Source of the DNA: Pycnopodia helianthoides | Taxonomy: Eukaryota > Echinodermata > Asteroidea > Forcipulatida > Asteriidae | Length of the DNA stretch: 64,000 bases | Reading direction: 5' to 3' | Assembly: GCA_032158295.1 (NCBI GenBank) | Contig: CM063248.1 | Coordinates: 17,222,787-17,286,786 of the forward strand | In this document: positions 1-11,498 of the stretch, in pieces | Numbering within the stretch: the first letter of the stretch is position 1 | Layout: every line of letters begins with the position of its first letter | The notes under the pieces: model-generated | Databases searched by the model: none | What the model saw: only the letters and a program-made list of their open reading frames with translations | Told to the model about the DNA's origin: nothing | Made by a program: the position numbers and the translations under genes

Positions 1-929
1 TACACACTTTTTAATTGAAAACCAAAAGAGTAGTTGATGCACTGAAAGCCTCTGAAATTTCAGTTCATTGCGTAGATAATGTTTTGCGTTATTGCTGTGT
101 GCAGTTATTAAGAAGAAAAACCGTTTTGAGTAAATCTTCTTACAGCAGCAACTTTTCAAATATTCTGTGTAGTTTCAAACTAAATACAAAACATACTTTA
201 AGATAGTGAATTACTTGCTAACTATTATTTGTGTGTTGTTGGTAATGGTAATGGTCCTTCATGCATTGATGTCATCATGCCGCCATCTTAGAGCTGAAAC
301 GACGATGAAACGAGGGAAACACGGATGGGCCAACTTCCTTTTGACCTCTAGCCAAGGGAAGGGCACTTTGCTCAAATGACATCATGTGCATAAGGTCTTT
401 CGCAGAAGATCCTTTTATGCAGTCACTAAAGGATGTACCTCAGAACTATTGTTTTGCCATAGGCAGAATAAAATCTCATCTGTATCGTTGTTCCTTGAAG
501 CTCCTCAGCTCCTTACAGAGCCTTGAATTTGCTACTTCATGCATACATGACCAATTGAACTTTAACATTTCTTATTCCATTTGCACGTTGTAGTCGGTGA
601 GGGAGAATATTCAAAGCTTTCCACTGGTGTGCATGAAAAAAAAAAAAAACTACTGTGCAGGAAATTTGCTGTCTGAGTCAGACAAGCATTGACAGACTTC
701 CCCTAACCCTGCTGAATATTTTGATGTCACCAATGCCATTTTCCATCAACATGCATCAGTGTGCATGGGGCAGATATTGTGGAATAGGCATGCTATCATT
801 GACCTCATGTTTCATAAAGGTAGTCTCGTGAAAAACCACAAAATTACTTGAACCTTTTTGAGAAAGAGATACAACTATGCATAAATGTTGTTCTAAACTC
901 ATCTTTGTAAATACCATATTTTTTTATAG
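1..929. other. No exon recognised; probable AMDHD2 intron
   Basis: I find no open frame here with recognisable protein similarity. The AMDHD2 exon starting at 930 opens in the middle of a codon, so at least one coding exon lies upstream. The stretch is probably intronic, with the N-terminal exons outside the window. It contains a short poly-A run near 637-648 and nothing else I can name. Confidence 0.5.
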
Positions 930-3826
930 GAATTCATATAGAAGGACCCTTCATCAGCAAAGAAAAGAATGGCGCCCATCCCGTCGAGCTGATTAAAGAC
1001 TGTACAAATCTTAACAGCTTTGAGCAGATTGAAGATGTCTATCACTCACTGGACAGTGTTTCTATTGTGACACTAGCACCAGAGTCTCGCCAAATAGGGA
1101 AAGTCATATCCGAGCTTTCAAGCAAAGGAGTTGTCGTATCACTCGGTAAGGAAAGTTACCAGACGTAGCCCACATTCATAGATGGGTCGATCAATCCTGC
1201 AAATATTTATGACAATAGAATCCTTTTATCTTTAATTAACAAGCTGCATAGCAATAGACTGAAAGTTTTTAAAGATATCTGGGCCCAATTTAATGTATAC
1301 TGCATAATTCTGCGATGACAGTCGACATTCTGTGAGGTGTTCAAGCAAAGAATGCTTAGTAGCAAGAGGTTAGCTCTCCCACACTTGCTAACCTGTGAAA
1401 TACACTTGCATTTAGCGCAGATTTTTCTGCTACCATTAGCGTCGTTTATTTGCTTATGGTAAGCAGTATCTTGAAATTGGGCCCTGTTCAATATTTAAAC
1501 CTGGATAGATTTGATTATTTGAAAGATTGAAACTGAGTTACTGAAGTGTATTTTGATTTGTTTTTACATGTAGGACACACTGTAGCTAATCTTACAATGG
1601 CAGAGGATGCTGTGAGGCATGGTGCTACATATATTACACATCTCTTTAATGCAATGCTGCCAGTAAGTATACAATTGAAATAATTCTACTAATTACAAGC
1701 ATGAAGCAACTGGTCCCCTCTCATTCTTCTTTGATCTTGTGCCATGTCTAACTGTAAATAGTTTAGGGCGACCATCTAAAATTATGATTCATTTTGAAGT
1801 GGATAGCGTTAAAACACTTGCATTTTGACTCTTGCGTGCTAAGCGCCCTACAAGCGCCAAACGAGCTCTCAAAGGTTTATAACAAACATGTGCTCAGAGC
1901 AGTCACTTTTGTTTTATAGCCAATCAGAGTCGTTTTTCAGCACTTCCCTTACAGGGGTTAGGGATGAAAGGTATCGATACAGCACGCTGCCCGTGGTAGC
2001 GAGGTTGTCTCATGGCTTTCCATAATCCTCTCTGCCAGACTGAATCCAATGCCTTCTCAAAGTCTATAAAACAGTTACATTCAGTCATAATGATACACAG
2101 TCAAATAAATCTTTACTATAACATCATAAGGAAAGTTGGTTGACTCATTTTATATCCACACAGGACAAAGTCTAAATGGAGATTATTTAAGACAAAATGG
2201 AGAAAATTAATAAGGCATTTTTCTTGACCAGTTTCACCATCGAGACCCTGGAGTAGTGGGACTACTGACGAGTGATGAGATTCCAGCAGGCACCACAGTG
2301 TTCTACGGTATGATAGCAGATGGCATACACACTAACCCAGCTGCACTGAGAATAGCATACAGGGCCCATCCAAATGGTACTTATGAGTTGTAATATTCAA
2401 GTTATATAATATGCAAGGCTCTATCATCAACTTGTCTAAATTACTTTTGTTTACCCCCCCCCCCCCCCGAACATTATTTGTATGAGTATGTAAATTCTTG
2501 TTTGTTGTGTTATGTAAAAGGTATTGTTCTGGTGACAGATGCTATAGCAGCAATGGGATTCCCAAGAGGTACACATTATCTTGGCAGCGTGTCCGTAGAT
2601 GTGACTGATAATGGGGCATATGTGACAGGCACACAAGTACTGAGTGGAAGGTAAGTAGTTATTATTTAGGCAATAACAGTGTGAGTAGTTGGTATCCACT
2701 GCGTGGTAATGACCAGGTTGGTGGCTGGCCGCTGTTAATGGACCTCAACAATGGCTCGGTCCATTAACAACAGCCAACCTCTAACCTAGGTCACTACCAC
2801 GCAGTAAAGACAAGCTCCTCACACTGTTATTGCCACTAATAAACACCTTTAACAAAAACAAAGATTTGTGAAAATCATCAGAATTTGTGATTTTTCTTTC
2901 GCAGATAGTTTTAGAACTGTTCAAGGGTCATTCTTAGGCTAGTCAATTTTTGCATGGGACCTAAGCTCTTACACATATTTAACTTTTTATGCATTTTCAA
3001 GAACCAGACTATGAACTTTGAAAATTAACAGCACCATAAAAAGAAACACTTTGGTTGGTGTTCGGCTTTCTGCTTTGCATTAAGCTGGTTTCATGTGCGT
3101 ACCAGCTACCTTACATTGATACATTGTCTGCGGTTTCACGTGCCAAAAAGCACAAAAGAAAACAGTTGATTTTTATAGTTCCCCGCACAACAAGCGCAGT
3201 CGCATACAGAACTTTTACACAACAATATGCTCGTTAAGGGGCCTTTCATTCGCTAGTTCACAGAGCCGGTCTTTATATCACATGTTACTTCACCTCCACG
3301 TGACCAGTCTTCGACCAGAGTTCTTAAACTCTCCGAAGTATTTTTTAACAGTGAATAATTTAAAATGGAAATCTTAGATTCAAAATCTCTACAATACTGA
3401 ATGTTGCACGAGTCGTTCTCTGAACAACCATTCACTCCTAATAAATCCACGAGCAATACTTCCTTTTCCCCCCAAAATAGTGACTTTTCACAGAATAGCA
3501 TCGAACAGAATTCATACACTTTAAACAATAATGTTCTTATTAAAAACAGGCCAATTGTCTTGACACCCTTATGTGTGGTTACTTTCAGCATTGCCACAAT
3601 GGATTACTGTGTCCGACATTTCAAGAATGCAACAGGTTGTACCACAGTAGAGGCCCTTGAAGCTGCAACCCTACACCCTGCCCAACTACTGAATATCCAG
3701 CATCTGAAAGGTACCCTTGACTATGCGACAGAGGCAGATTTCCTCCTTCTAGATGATGATCTAAATGTCAAACAAACTTTTATAGCTGGCGAGAAAGTGT
3801 GGGATTATGAAAGAGAAAAGAGTTGA
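930..3826 (+). CDS. AMDHD2: N-acetylglucosamine-6-phosphate deacetylase, C-terminal five exons (5' part outside window)
   Basis: Seen: five exons joined by GT-AG introns at 930-1145, 1574-1662, 2232-2376, 2521-2650 and 3589-3826 (stop included), about 272 residues in one consistent frame. Family hallmarks appear in order: IHIEGPFIS with the metal-binding Glu, SLGHTVA and THLFNAMLP with metal-binding His residues, [30 protein letters not shown], then LVTDA with the catalytic Asp. The C-terminus has LHPAQLL and an [10 protein letters not shown] segment typical of the amidohydrolase beta-sandwich end. Known of the family: it removes acetate from GlcNAc-6-phosphate in the cytosol, feeding amino-sugar catabolism and sialic-acid recycling. 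The exon at 930 starts with the last two bases of a Gly codon, so roughly the first third of the protein is missing from the window. All seen motifs are intact, and I expect a working gene. Confidence 0.95.
1279..1491. repeat. Foldback element in AMDHD2 intron
   Basis: The left end reads GGGCCCAATTTAATGTATACT and the right end is a near-complement ending AAATTGGGCCC, about 210 bp apart, so the segment can fold on itself. Similar GGGCCCAATTT ends recur at 18300-18495 and 46706-46836. This suggests a non-autonomous DNA transposon (MITE) family. No target-site duplication was established. Confidence 0.6.
1972..2073 (-). mobile_element. Non-LTR retrotransposon reverse-transcriptase remnant
   Basis: Read on the minus strand, the segment encodes [20 protein letters not shown] followed by MRQPRYHG. 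The FIDFEKAFDSVW-type block is a conserved reverse-transcriptase motif of LINE ORF2 proteins. It is a short fragment inside AMDHD2 intron 2 with no flanking ORF, so it is a dead relic. Confidence 0.75.
2669..2836. repeat. Foldback repeat in AMDHD2 intron 4
   Basis: TAGGCAATAACAGTGTGAG on the left is matched in inverse by CTCACACTGTTATTGCCACT on the right. The inner arms (TGCGTGGTAATGACC versus GGTCACTACCACGCA) also pair, so nearly the whole 165 bp folds into an imperfect hairpin starting about 20 bp past the exon-4 donor. Probably a MITE. Confidence 0.65.
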
Positions 3827-4137
3827 GGGAGATTGAGTATCAGTTAAAATGCAAAAGGAAAGTATATTTTTTGCCCTTCAATCTTTTAGATTGTTTATGT
3901 AATACATAGTCTTGATCATACTTTTGGTTGATGTAGTGTTTATAACTTTGACTGATGTCATCTATGGAACAGTTGAACACTATCAATACTTTGAGAAAAA
4001 AAGTAATATATATAAAAATTGACATTTAGGCAGGTTCTGAAATTCCTGTGCAACAGTATTGTTCTTTTTATGAATGAAAATGAGTAAATTGAAAAAGTCT
4101 ATAACTGATATTTGTATGTTTTAAAATGTAACTTATT

Positions 4138-4494
4138 AAAGGGAAAGTGTACGATTGGTAATCACTCTAAAAATAAATGGTAATAAAAACTTACTTGGTT
4201 TAGAAGTAAAGCAACTTTCGATAGTATAAAGCATTTTGAGAAATATTTCAATTCAAAATACTGTGGCTATGAAAAAAGATGTCAGTTTTTATCCCCCAAA
4301 ATTTGAATCTGAGTAGAGATTATTCTTCATGCGTGGACATATTCGCTGTGGATTTTGGCGATAATTCAAAAACGCGACCACCTTTTGAAATTAAATTTTT
4401 ACAGTTTAGTTCTTATTGTGTATATCTATATTTATATAGGATTGAAACAATCAAACAGTCCCAAAAACCAACAGTATACTTTGCCTTTAACGCA
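4138..4494. repeat. TTAA-flanked foldback element (AGGGAAAGTGTAC family), copy 1
   Basis: The segment opens TTAAAGGGAAAGTGTAC and closes GTATACTTTGCCTTTAA. A diverged second copy at 60405-60773 shares inner words such as TACTTTGCCTTTAA and the interior CTTACTTG. TTAA at both ends suggests a piggyBac-like insertion preference. It sits just behind the AMDHD2 stop, so it may be part of that gene's 3' UTR. Confidence 0.6.
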
Positions 4495-4860
4495 GGTTTT
4501 TTTGTGTGCAGGGATTGTTATTGAATTCTCGGTTTCATGAAAAATATATTTTCAGTATTAAACAAATAAATAATGCATGGATTTCTCTGCGTATTGATTT
4601 GTACTTTTGAGATTTAAATATCATTTATGTACACAACTAAATGTCACATCAACCCAACCACAAGTACGTTCAGAATAATATTGTTGTCAAAGGACAGAAA
4701 TTGTATATTCCCACAGGGCAGTATGCATGTGTCAAAATACCTTTATCTCCCCGATATGCACAGTGCATCACTAGGCCAGCTATTATGAGGTGAATAAGAG
4801 GAATGCACTGTAGGTTCACTAGTTTCATTTTTGTGAGTTACAAAGTTGCAGCTACATGTA

Positions 4861-4992
4861 TTGGGCTCGATTTCACAAAGCACTAAGATTCATCTTAAGA
4901 TTAGTTGTCAGTATTGCCTTAGTGATTTGTATTGTGACATCACACTTATTGCTTAGCAATTAAGAGTGATTTGCAGTTAAGATCCATTTGGC
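4861..4992. repeat. MITE with GATTTCACAAAG ends, copy 1
   Basis: The sequence from GGGCTCGATTTCACAAAGCA to the AAATTTGAGCC end matches 60155-60302 along its whole length, including TTGTATTGTGACATCACAC and GCTTAGCAATTAAGAG. That second copy has the fuller right end CTTTGTGAAATC. A related palindrome with the same end motif is at 25211-25335. It is a dispersed non-autonomous element. Confidence 0.7.
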
Positions 4993-5554
4993 TCTTTCTA
5001 AATTTGAGCCAAGAAATATCTACTAAAAGTGTAGGGCCAAGTGAAATCGTTATACATGTCAATGTAAATGTAATGAAAATAAGCATCAAGTCCAACGACT
5101 ATTATTAGATGTTTTTTTTATTTAGATTATTACTTCTGTGTAGACTGTGCAAGTCATATTTGTATTCAATGTCGAACCTATTAAAGTGTGTGATTTTGTT
5201 TCGTTTATATATATTGATCAAAACAACACAAGGATCCAAAAAAATATTTGAATATGCATGAGATTTGCACAGTCTATCCTGTATCTGCTGCTCGCCCAAA
5301 GGTTTTGCTACTTCCGGCTGCAAAGCTGGTGTACGTTTGTGTGTAATTTTACAAAAATCACAAACTTTTTATCGTTTAGAAGCATTTTGTTACGAGAGAA
5401 ACTTTTAATTCTGCAAAGACCTTAGTCAATGTGCCAATAAAACTTGACCCCATTACGTATTAACCTTGAGTGTAATTGGCAAGGCAGACATAGGGCCTAA
5501 TTATTGTTATTTAACAGTCTTTTATTCCATAATACATTTAACAAAATATTTTTG

Positions 5555-5693
5555 AAATTTTTGAAACCACGGCTTGGGCTTGGGCTATGGCTTTGTCAGT
5601 TACTTAGAAAGTGAGTGGTTTCCTTGCAGGGTTTCAAATAGGCGGACGGAGCCAAAGCCAGATCCCAAGCCCAAGCTGTAGTTTTGAAAACAG
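5555..5693. repeat. Foldback with CGGCTTGGGCTTGGGC arms
   Basis: TTTGAAACCACGGCTTGGGC at the left is the approximate inverse of GCCCAAGCTGTAGTTTTGAAA at the right. Similar arms recur around 32700-32880. No coding content. Confidence 0.55.
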
Positions 5694-6690
5694 CATGGGG
5701 GTAGATTAAAATACTGATTAGGAAGTACACATGTATGACATAATCATCTGCAACTCACAGCTGGATAATGATAATTGAGAGCCTCAAATTTAGTCAACAT
5801 TTGTGTAATAATGAGTGTGGCTCAGAAACCTTACCATCCCAACCCATCAAAACTCAACTGCACGTTTTGTTGGATTCTGTACAGCTTTACATGGGCTCAG
5901 GCACATCACCATTATCAGAGTCTAACTGCTTTGGGTGCCAAGTTGGATTTTGGTAAGAGTGGAGAAGGATCCTAGTAAATCACTTCAGGGAGTTGGGGTT
6001 ACTATTGGATGTGTTCCAACCCCACATGTTACAAGTGCAATAAACTGAGTACCGGTACAGTAAACTGAGTTTTAAACAGCATACATTCCCTTCACTTTTT
6101 TGCTGCCCCGAAGTTCATGTGAATTTCTTCATAGTATCATTACATGTAATTACTGCAGTAAAATTTAAGATGTACAGGGTTGGTTTATAAAGAGTATAGC
6201 CCACCCAATCATCCAGAAACATAATGAACACTGGTTTTGGAAGAAACCCATAATAACGTGAATCTATTTTCATGTTTGTCAGGCTTAAAAATTTGTTGTA
6301 GAACTTGATAGTTTGATATTTGAGCATAAATATTCTCAGGGTGATTGTAAGTATCCACTTTACCAAATTGTGCTGCAAAACGTTGAGCTTTTGAACCCCC
6401 AGTTGAATAAAAAATTAGGTATTTTCCAATACTGTATCATTCCTATAATAGTCTGGTGATTATTGGTGTTTCTTTACTTTAATTAAATGGAAAATTTATA
6501 AAGGAATTTCATAATGGCCACAGACAATGTAAGGGGAATGCAGGTTGCAGACCCATCACAATATAACGTCTCGCAATTTCCACAAGAAGCCAAAGCGAAA
6601 GGTCCTCCTGTCGATTTGCCATCTGCTGTTGCCAATTTCCTCGTTGACATCAAAATATAAAAGAAAGTCTATATTGAATAACATACATTG

Positions 6691-8581
6691 TCATTCACGC
6701 TTGGTGTCTTGTAATGTAGGGGTAGGTGTCTTCTCATTGAACGCTGCCCACACAAACATACCAAGGACGATATGGACTGTGACAACCGCTACCATGGCAG
6801 CATAGAAGACACTACTACTCGTCTCCATTGTGAAGATTCCTTGGGGGAAGAAATTGACAATAACAAATATCATCATTGAGTTTTCCATCTTTGATACCCA
6901 CTTCACATCGGTATTAATGAAAGTTTAAAGGAACATTACAGAATTGGTTTTTGCTAACAAAATAGTTGCTGGCAGTGTTAGCACTTTATGTAATCCACCA
7001 TATACATAAACTGACAAACCTGTAGAAGTTTGAGATCGATCGATCGGCCATCTGGGTCACGAGAAAATAGTGCAAAAACCGGTTACACATTTGCATGAAA
7101 TCATATAGGTTCAACAAATTAAATTAAAACGCTCACTGAGCGATAAACTCCAATCGGGAAATTAGTTTATTCATTTCTCATCAAATATGGCATTTCAGAC
7201 AGAAATATTTCAAGGGATGTTTTCTTCTATCATCATCATTAGACCATGTAAGTTTTATGTAAATCTGTGATCAAAAGTATATTTTACAATTACCAATTCT
7301 GTAATGTTCCTTTAAAGGCCCTGTACACTATTGGTAAGATCGAAAAACACAATGTTCACTGACTCACACATAACTTACATGATTTAAAGTAAGTAATGGT
7401 AGAAAGGGTTCCTTGAAATATTTCTGCCTAAAATCCTTTCGTTTCTGAGAAATGAATAAAACAATAGTTTTTATCGCGCGCGATAATAAACTCGATGTTT
7501 GAAAAACAGAAAACACAGAAGGTCTATTTGCACTATTTTTTCGTGACCTTGATGACCAATTGAGCTCAAATTTTCACAGGTTTGTTATTTTATGTATATG
7601 GTTAATCACACAAAACATGAACTTTGTTTGCGACTGTTTTGTCAGCTCTACCAATCCTGTATAATACCTTTAAGGTTATTCCAGCGCAGCATTAATTTTT
7701 TTGAATTTTTAGAATGAAGAAAGTAAAGACAACAAACGTTCTCATTAAAGGAACCGGGGTATTTTGTTCTCTTTTGAAAAAATGTGGAACCGGCCAACTC
7801 TTGGCTGTAAGCCTTGGCCAATAATCGACCATGGTATGCTGTAATGTCTGACTTGTCTCCCATAAGCCGACTACAATGATAAACAATGGTGGCAGCCTAG
7901 TGATCTCTTGTAATCCTCTTTTGTACAACATAAGGACAAAGGTCTGATATCAGGGATTACACAATACCCCCCAGAAAAAGGAAGATTTCAAGCATGACTT
8001 CCAGTATCCTTTGTCCCTCTTAGTGCAGGGGAAACAAAACGTAGCAAAGTGAGTGCGTGCTGTGCATGCTACACAATTTTAGAATGTCCGGGCATATAAA
8101 CACGTCAATCGGCATTGACCCCCACAACAATTTTATGGGTTTATAAAAAAGCAGATTTACCCGATTTGCATTTGTGTGTCCACAAAAGATGTGTGTATTG
8201 TACACGTCTTCCGGCTTTAACTGGTTAACGATTTTGAATTGAACAAGCAAAACACTTTGAGGAAAAAGGAAGATATTGTACCATCAGAATACAGATTTCA
8301 TTTCGTCCAATTGTTATTAGGAAAAAGCTCTCTTGGTTGGTGTTGTCGAAACCGGAAATCAGGAGAAATAAGTCACATGTAAAAAATTTGAGGGTTTCTT
8401 TTTTTTCCTTTTTTGCAATATTTCAAAATACTAATTACTTGGGAAATGTTGACTTTGCTTTTACTTACCATCAAAAATAACTTGTTTTGAAAAGAAGTAC
8501 ATAAAGATTGGGAAGAACAGCATGAGACCAGAGTACATAAAGACTTTCTTGAAGGGTGACATGCCTGAAGTGTTTCCTCCT
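6691..8581 (-). CDS. VMA21: V-ATPase assembly integral membrane protein VMA21, last two exons
   Basis: Seen on the minus strand: an exon at 8581-8469 and the terminal exon at 6839-6691, joined by a clean GT-AG intron (GATG/gtaagt to ccaag/GAATC). Together they encode about 87 residues with two hydrophobic helices: LMLFFPIFMYFFSK, then VFYAAMVAVVTVHIVLGMFV followed by WAAFNE. The FYAA-VAVV-VH-VL block and IF(D/E)G linker are the family signature. Known of the family: a small ER protein with two membrane spans that chaperones the V0 sector of the vacuolar ATPase. The first exon, which must end two bases into a codon, was not found between 8582 and the TMEM185 start. It may be very short or lie in the repeat-rich block. 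The intron carries two adjacent TTAA MITEs and a dispersed repeat. Confidence 0.88.
6923..7316. repeat. TTAA-flanked MITE (AGGAACATTACAG family), copy 1
   Basis: It opens TTTAAAGGAACATTACAGAA and closes ATTCTGTAATGTTCCTTTAA, a perfect inverted end pair with TTAA at each border. Full or partial copies occur at 24432-24822 (opposite orientation) and 38930-39256. No ORF. It lies in the VMA21 intron. Confidence 0.85.
7312..7675. repeat. TTAA-flanked MITE (AGGCCCTGTACACTATTGG family), copy 1
   Basis: It opens TTAAAGGCCCTGTACACTAT, shares its left TTAA with the right end of the preceding element, and closes CCTGTATAATACCTTTAA. A second copy is at 11723-12063. Both have the interior TTATCGCGCGCGATAA palindrome. 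The back-to-back placement shows one element inserted at the TTAA border of the other. Confidence 0.8.
7785..8250. repeat. Dispersed 0.45-kb repeat, copy 1
   Basis: The segment (GGCCAATAATCGACCATGGT, AATGGTGGCAGCCTA, TACACAAT, CCGGCTTTAACTGGTTAAC) aligns along its length with 21905-22345 downstream of TMEM185. The copies are diverged and neither holds a convincing ORF. Type unknown. Confidence 0.6.
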
Positions 8582-9810
8582 CTGTCAAAATAAAAATCAA
8601 AACCAAAGAAATTTATGACATGGGAAAGCGTTTCTAATTAGGATAGTTGGGTGGTATGCCATTTAATGCTAGTGTTAGTGATCCTGATATTGTTGTGCTT
8701 TTCTTTTTCCACACTGACTTGAAGCTAAGCCACAGTTCACAACCTTGTGCAGTGCTTTAACACTTTACACCAAGCCACGACCATGAAGGGTAGGGGAAGA
8801 TGTGAGTTATTTTTTTATTGGGGGTGGGGTTGGTGTGAGGATAGGTGATAATATAGTGATGTTTGTGAGGGTAGGCATTGGGTTCGAGAGTAGGGTTAGG
8901 GTTTGGTTGCAAAGGTACGGTTGGGTGTGAGGATAAGGGATGGGTGTTGGGGTAGGGGAGTTTGGAATGAGAATGTGAGGGTTAGGGACGACTGCAGTAA
9001 GACCATAAGGTTCTGCACAGTTCATGCACACATGCACATTCGAATCACAACCATCATGGTTTAGTTACATTCTTGATGCATTTATGACTCCTTATTTGAT
9101 GATGTCCACTGTCTAACCTTGAGAGGTTGTCGGCTATGGAAAGAAAAGAGTAGGCCAACACAACTTGGGTTGAGAGGTGATGATGCTTGACCTGTTGACC
9201 ACTTAGTATTATCAGGTTAAATTGCAGCTTATTATTATTGAAACCAAAATTGTTTCTCACCCTCAAAAGTTAACTAGAGCTCAATGAACTTGCAAAAAAT
9301 GCCAGACAAGAAACAACAACACTTGGAATGCAAATTTGAGATGTTTTTAAAAAAAGTTTACATCCCATCACAGGGCGAGAAGTATTGGGAGGAAATGTGA
9401 CTTAAGTCGAGCATAGAGTGCTAGTGGGAGAGAGTCGTCGGGCGTGCAATGTACACAGTTACTAGTGTGTTCAATAGACGACAGATGTGCGACGAAGCTG
9501 AAATAGACCAGTAAATATCTATATTCATTTGAGTTTATCATGAAAGTAACAATTAAGATTGGCCATACTCATACTTAAGACTCAATTGTCTTATGTTGTG
9601 ACTGTGGTGTGAATGTGATCATCATGAATATCAAAAACATCAACAATTCAATTGATTGAAGCTTTAATATTTTTTCAAATTGATTCTCTGGAAAACATTC
9701 TTCTTTGATAATACTGGTCAAAGCCAAGAACATAGCACCTGAAAATTCAAAAACATCAGCATTTCGAAAGGAACATAAGGTGACAATATTACTATCAATA
9801 ACTTAAATAC
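8582..9810. other. Upstream of VMA21 exon 2: no exon recognised
   Basis: I searched the minus strand for the missing first VMA21 exon and found none I trust. 8810-8975 is G-rich on the plus strand with degenerate GGGTTAGGG/GTTGGGGTAGGGG words. 9507-9620 (AGACCAGTAAATATCTATAT, TTTATCATGAAAGTAACAAT) is repeated at 12762-12850. The word AGTATTGGGAGGAAATGTGA near 9380 is repeated near 10556. Confidence 0.4.
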
Positions 9811-9817
9811 AAAAGTT

Positions 9818-10062
9818 GCATCCCCTGAAGGTGATCCCTTGGCTGCCGCTTCCCAGGTTGTATCATAAACTTGGGCGTTACCCCTGGCTAAACACTCGGC
9901 AGTTAATAAAGGTTGTATGGCTTCTGACTGGTAACCCTGAACAAAGATATTGACAAAATAGGGAGACTGCCAACATATTAAGGCTAGAGTAGATAGCTCA
10001 GTTGGTAGAGCGCTAACATGCATGTTAATCCGGAGGCATGGTACAAATCCCACTCTTCTTGA
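9818..10062 (+). mobile_element. tRNA-derived SINE-like element, copy 1
   Basis: A tRNA-like module at 9989-10062 (AGATAGCTCAGTTGGTAGAG as A box, GGTACAAATCCC as B box) follows a body starting TTGCATCCCCTGAAGGTGAT. The same body and module recur at 48400-48625, and in longer form at 52318-52560. The module is too degenerate for a functional tRNA. Confidence 0.75.
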
Positions 10063-10592
10063 GTATTATTCGATGGGCGTGCACAACACGGCTTTGACAC
10101 AGGTTTTAGTTAAAATCATTACCAACACAACAGTAAGTAAATACGTACAATTAAACGTGGTCAGTAAAAAAGCAAAACAGTAAAAAAAAAAAACGAACAA
10201 AATCAATGAGTTGTTCGCGCTGTTGCACGAACACCTCAATAAAAAGAAAATCTATTGTTTTATCACAACAAGTTTGATCTCTTTTTTAAAAGTCTAACTC
10301 TAACTACTGGGCTGCTACCACACTACTGTACAATATGACTTGGTTTTACCTATTCAGCGTCATATCCGACTGGAAGTTTGCCATTGCTTTTATTGAGCAA
10401 TCCACCGGTATCTACAGCCTGTGCTTGTGTTCAGGACACTGTATACTGATTTCTCAACACATTGTGGTTTTGTGTCTGGTGTTTATCATGTACGTTTTTG
10501 TACACAACAATTACTATTGCAAATTTAACGGTGTCACTGTATAGCGCCCTCTGTCAGTATTGGGAGGAAATGTGACTTGAGTCGAGAGCATT

Positions 10593-11467
10593 GGGTGGTA
10601 TGAATAAAAACTAGTATTTTCTTTTACTTGAAAATTTCAAGTGTTTACTACCATCCATATGAATAAAAGAAAGTAAAAGCTTTTACTGGAAAGTATTTAC
10701 TAAATAATAAAAGAATCTACTTTTACATGTAAAGTAAATTCTTTTCTTTTTAGCACTTACTTACTTCCGTATGAATAAAACGGAGAAAATACTACAAAAT
10801 GCAAGTAAGTACTGATCCTTTTTCAAGGTAGCCTCAGAGCTACCTTGGACACAGAAGTAAAGACACGTCTGAAGAAATTACAGTGTTTGTGAATGTTCCT
10901 CACAGGATAAATGTTTATGTCCCAAGGAGACACACCACTGAAATACTGAATAGACTCATGCACAGTGTTTCACGACAGAAACAATACACAAAAACTCACA
11001 TGGCTTTTACACCATTTTTAAAATATTTATGATGAGGATAATATAAAACCGTTTGGGTTAATATAACAAAGAATTTTTTCTTCTCAGAAATGTATGCCTT
11101 GATCATTAAGAATTTTTTTTCATGAAATCAGAAGAAGTAATTTTTTTGAAAAAAGTAAATGCATTTCAACAGAATGGTGTGCATATATTATTTGAACTTT
11201 TAAGTTTAAATTAATTAGCTAAATATGATGCTCGTATTCAGCTCTCATCTTCTCTATAAATAGCACTCTCCTGTTCCACTTTAACTTTTGGTAATTGTGC
11301 TCTGGTCAATTAAAAGACACTATGACGTTTCATCAGCCTAACAGCAACGTTCTGCTTTGATTCTGTGGATCCAGATGAGTCACCTTCATCAAATTGTTAT
11401 CAGAATCAAAATCTCATGGCTGACTTGTAGATTTCTATGTTTCTGTTAATTCAAATGCTGCTTGGGT

Positions 11468-11498
<31 letters not shown>

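Larger units (their letters stand above)
4495..6690. other. Spacer between AMDHD2 and VMA21
   Basis: I recognise no gene in this stretch. It holds a foldback with ends of the GATTTCACAAAGCAC type (4861-4992) and a second foldback with GGCTTGGGCTTGGGCT arms (5555-5693). Both neighbouring genes end into this spacer (AMDHD2 on +, VMA21 on -), so their 3' UTRs occupy its edges. An AATAAA-type signal lies near 4565. Confidence 0.5.

Noticed and set aside
9989..10062. Possible functional tRNA gene
   Set aside because: The A- and B-box words are present but the arms do not pair well. The same module recurs at 48560 and 52490 with a shared body, so it is a SINE part.
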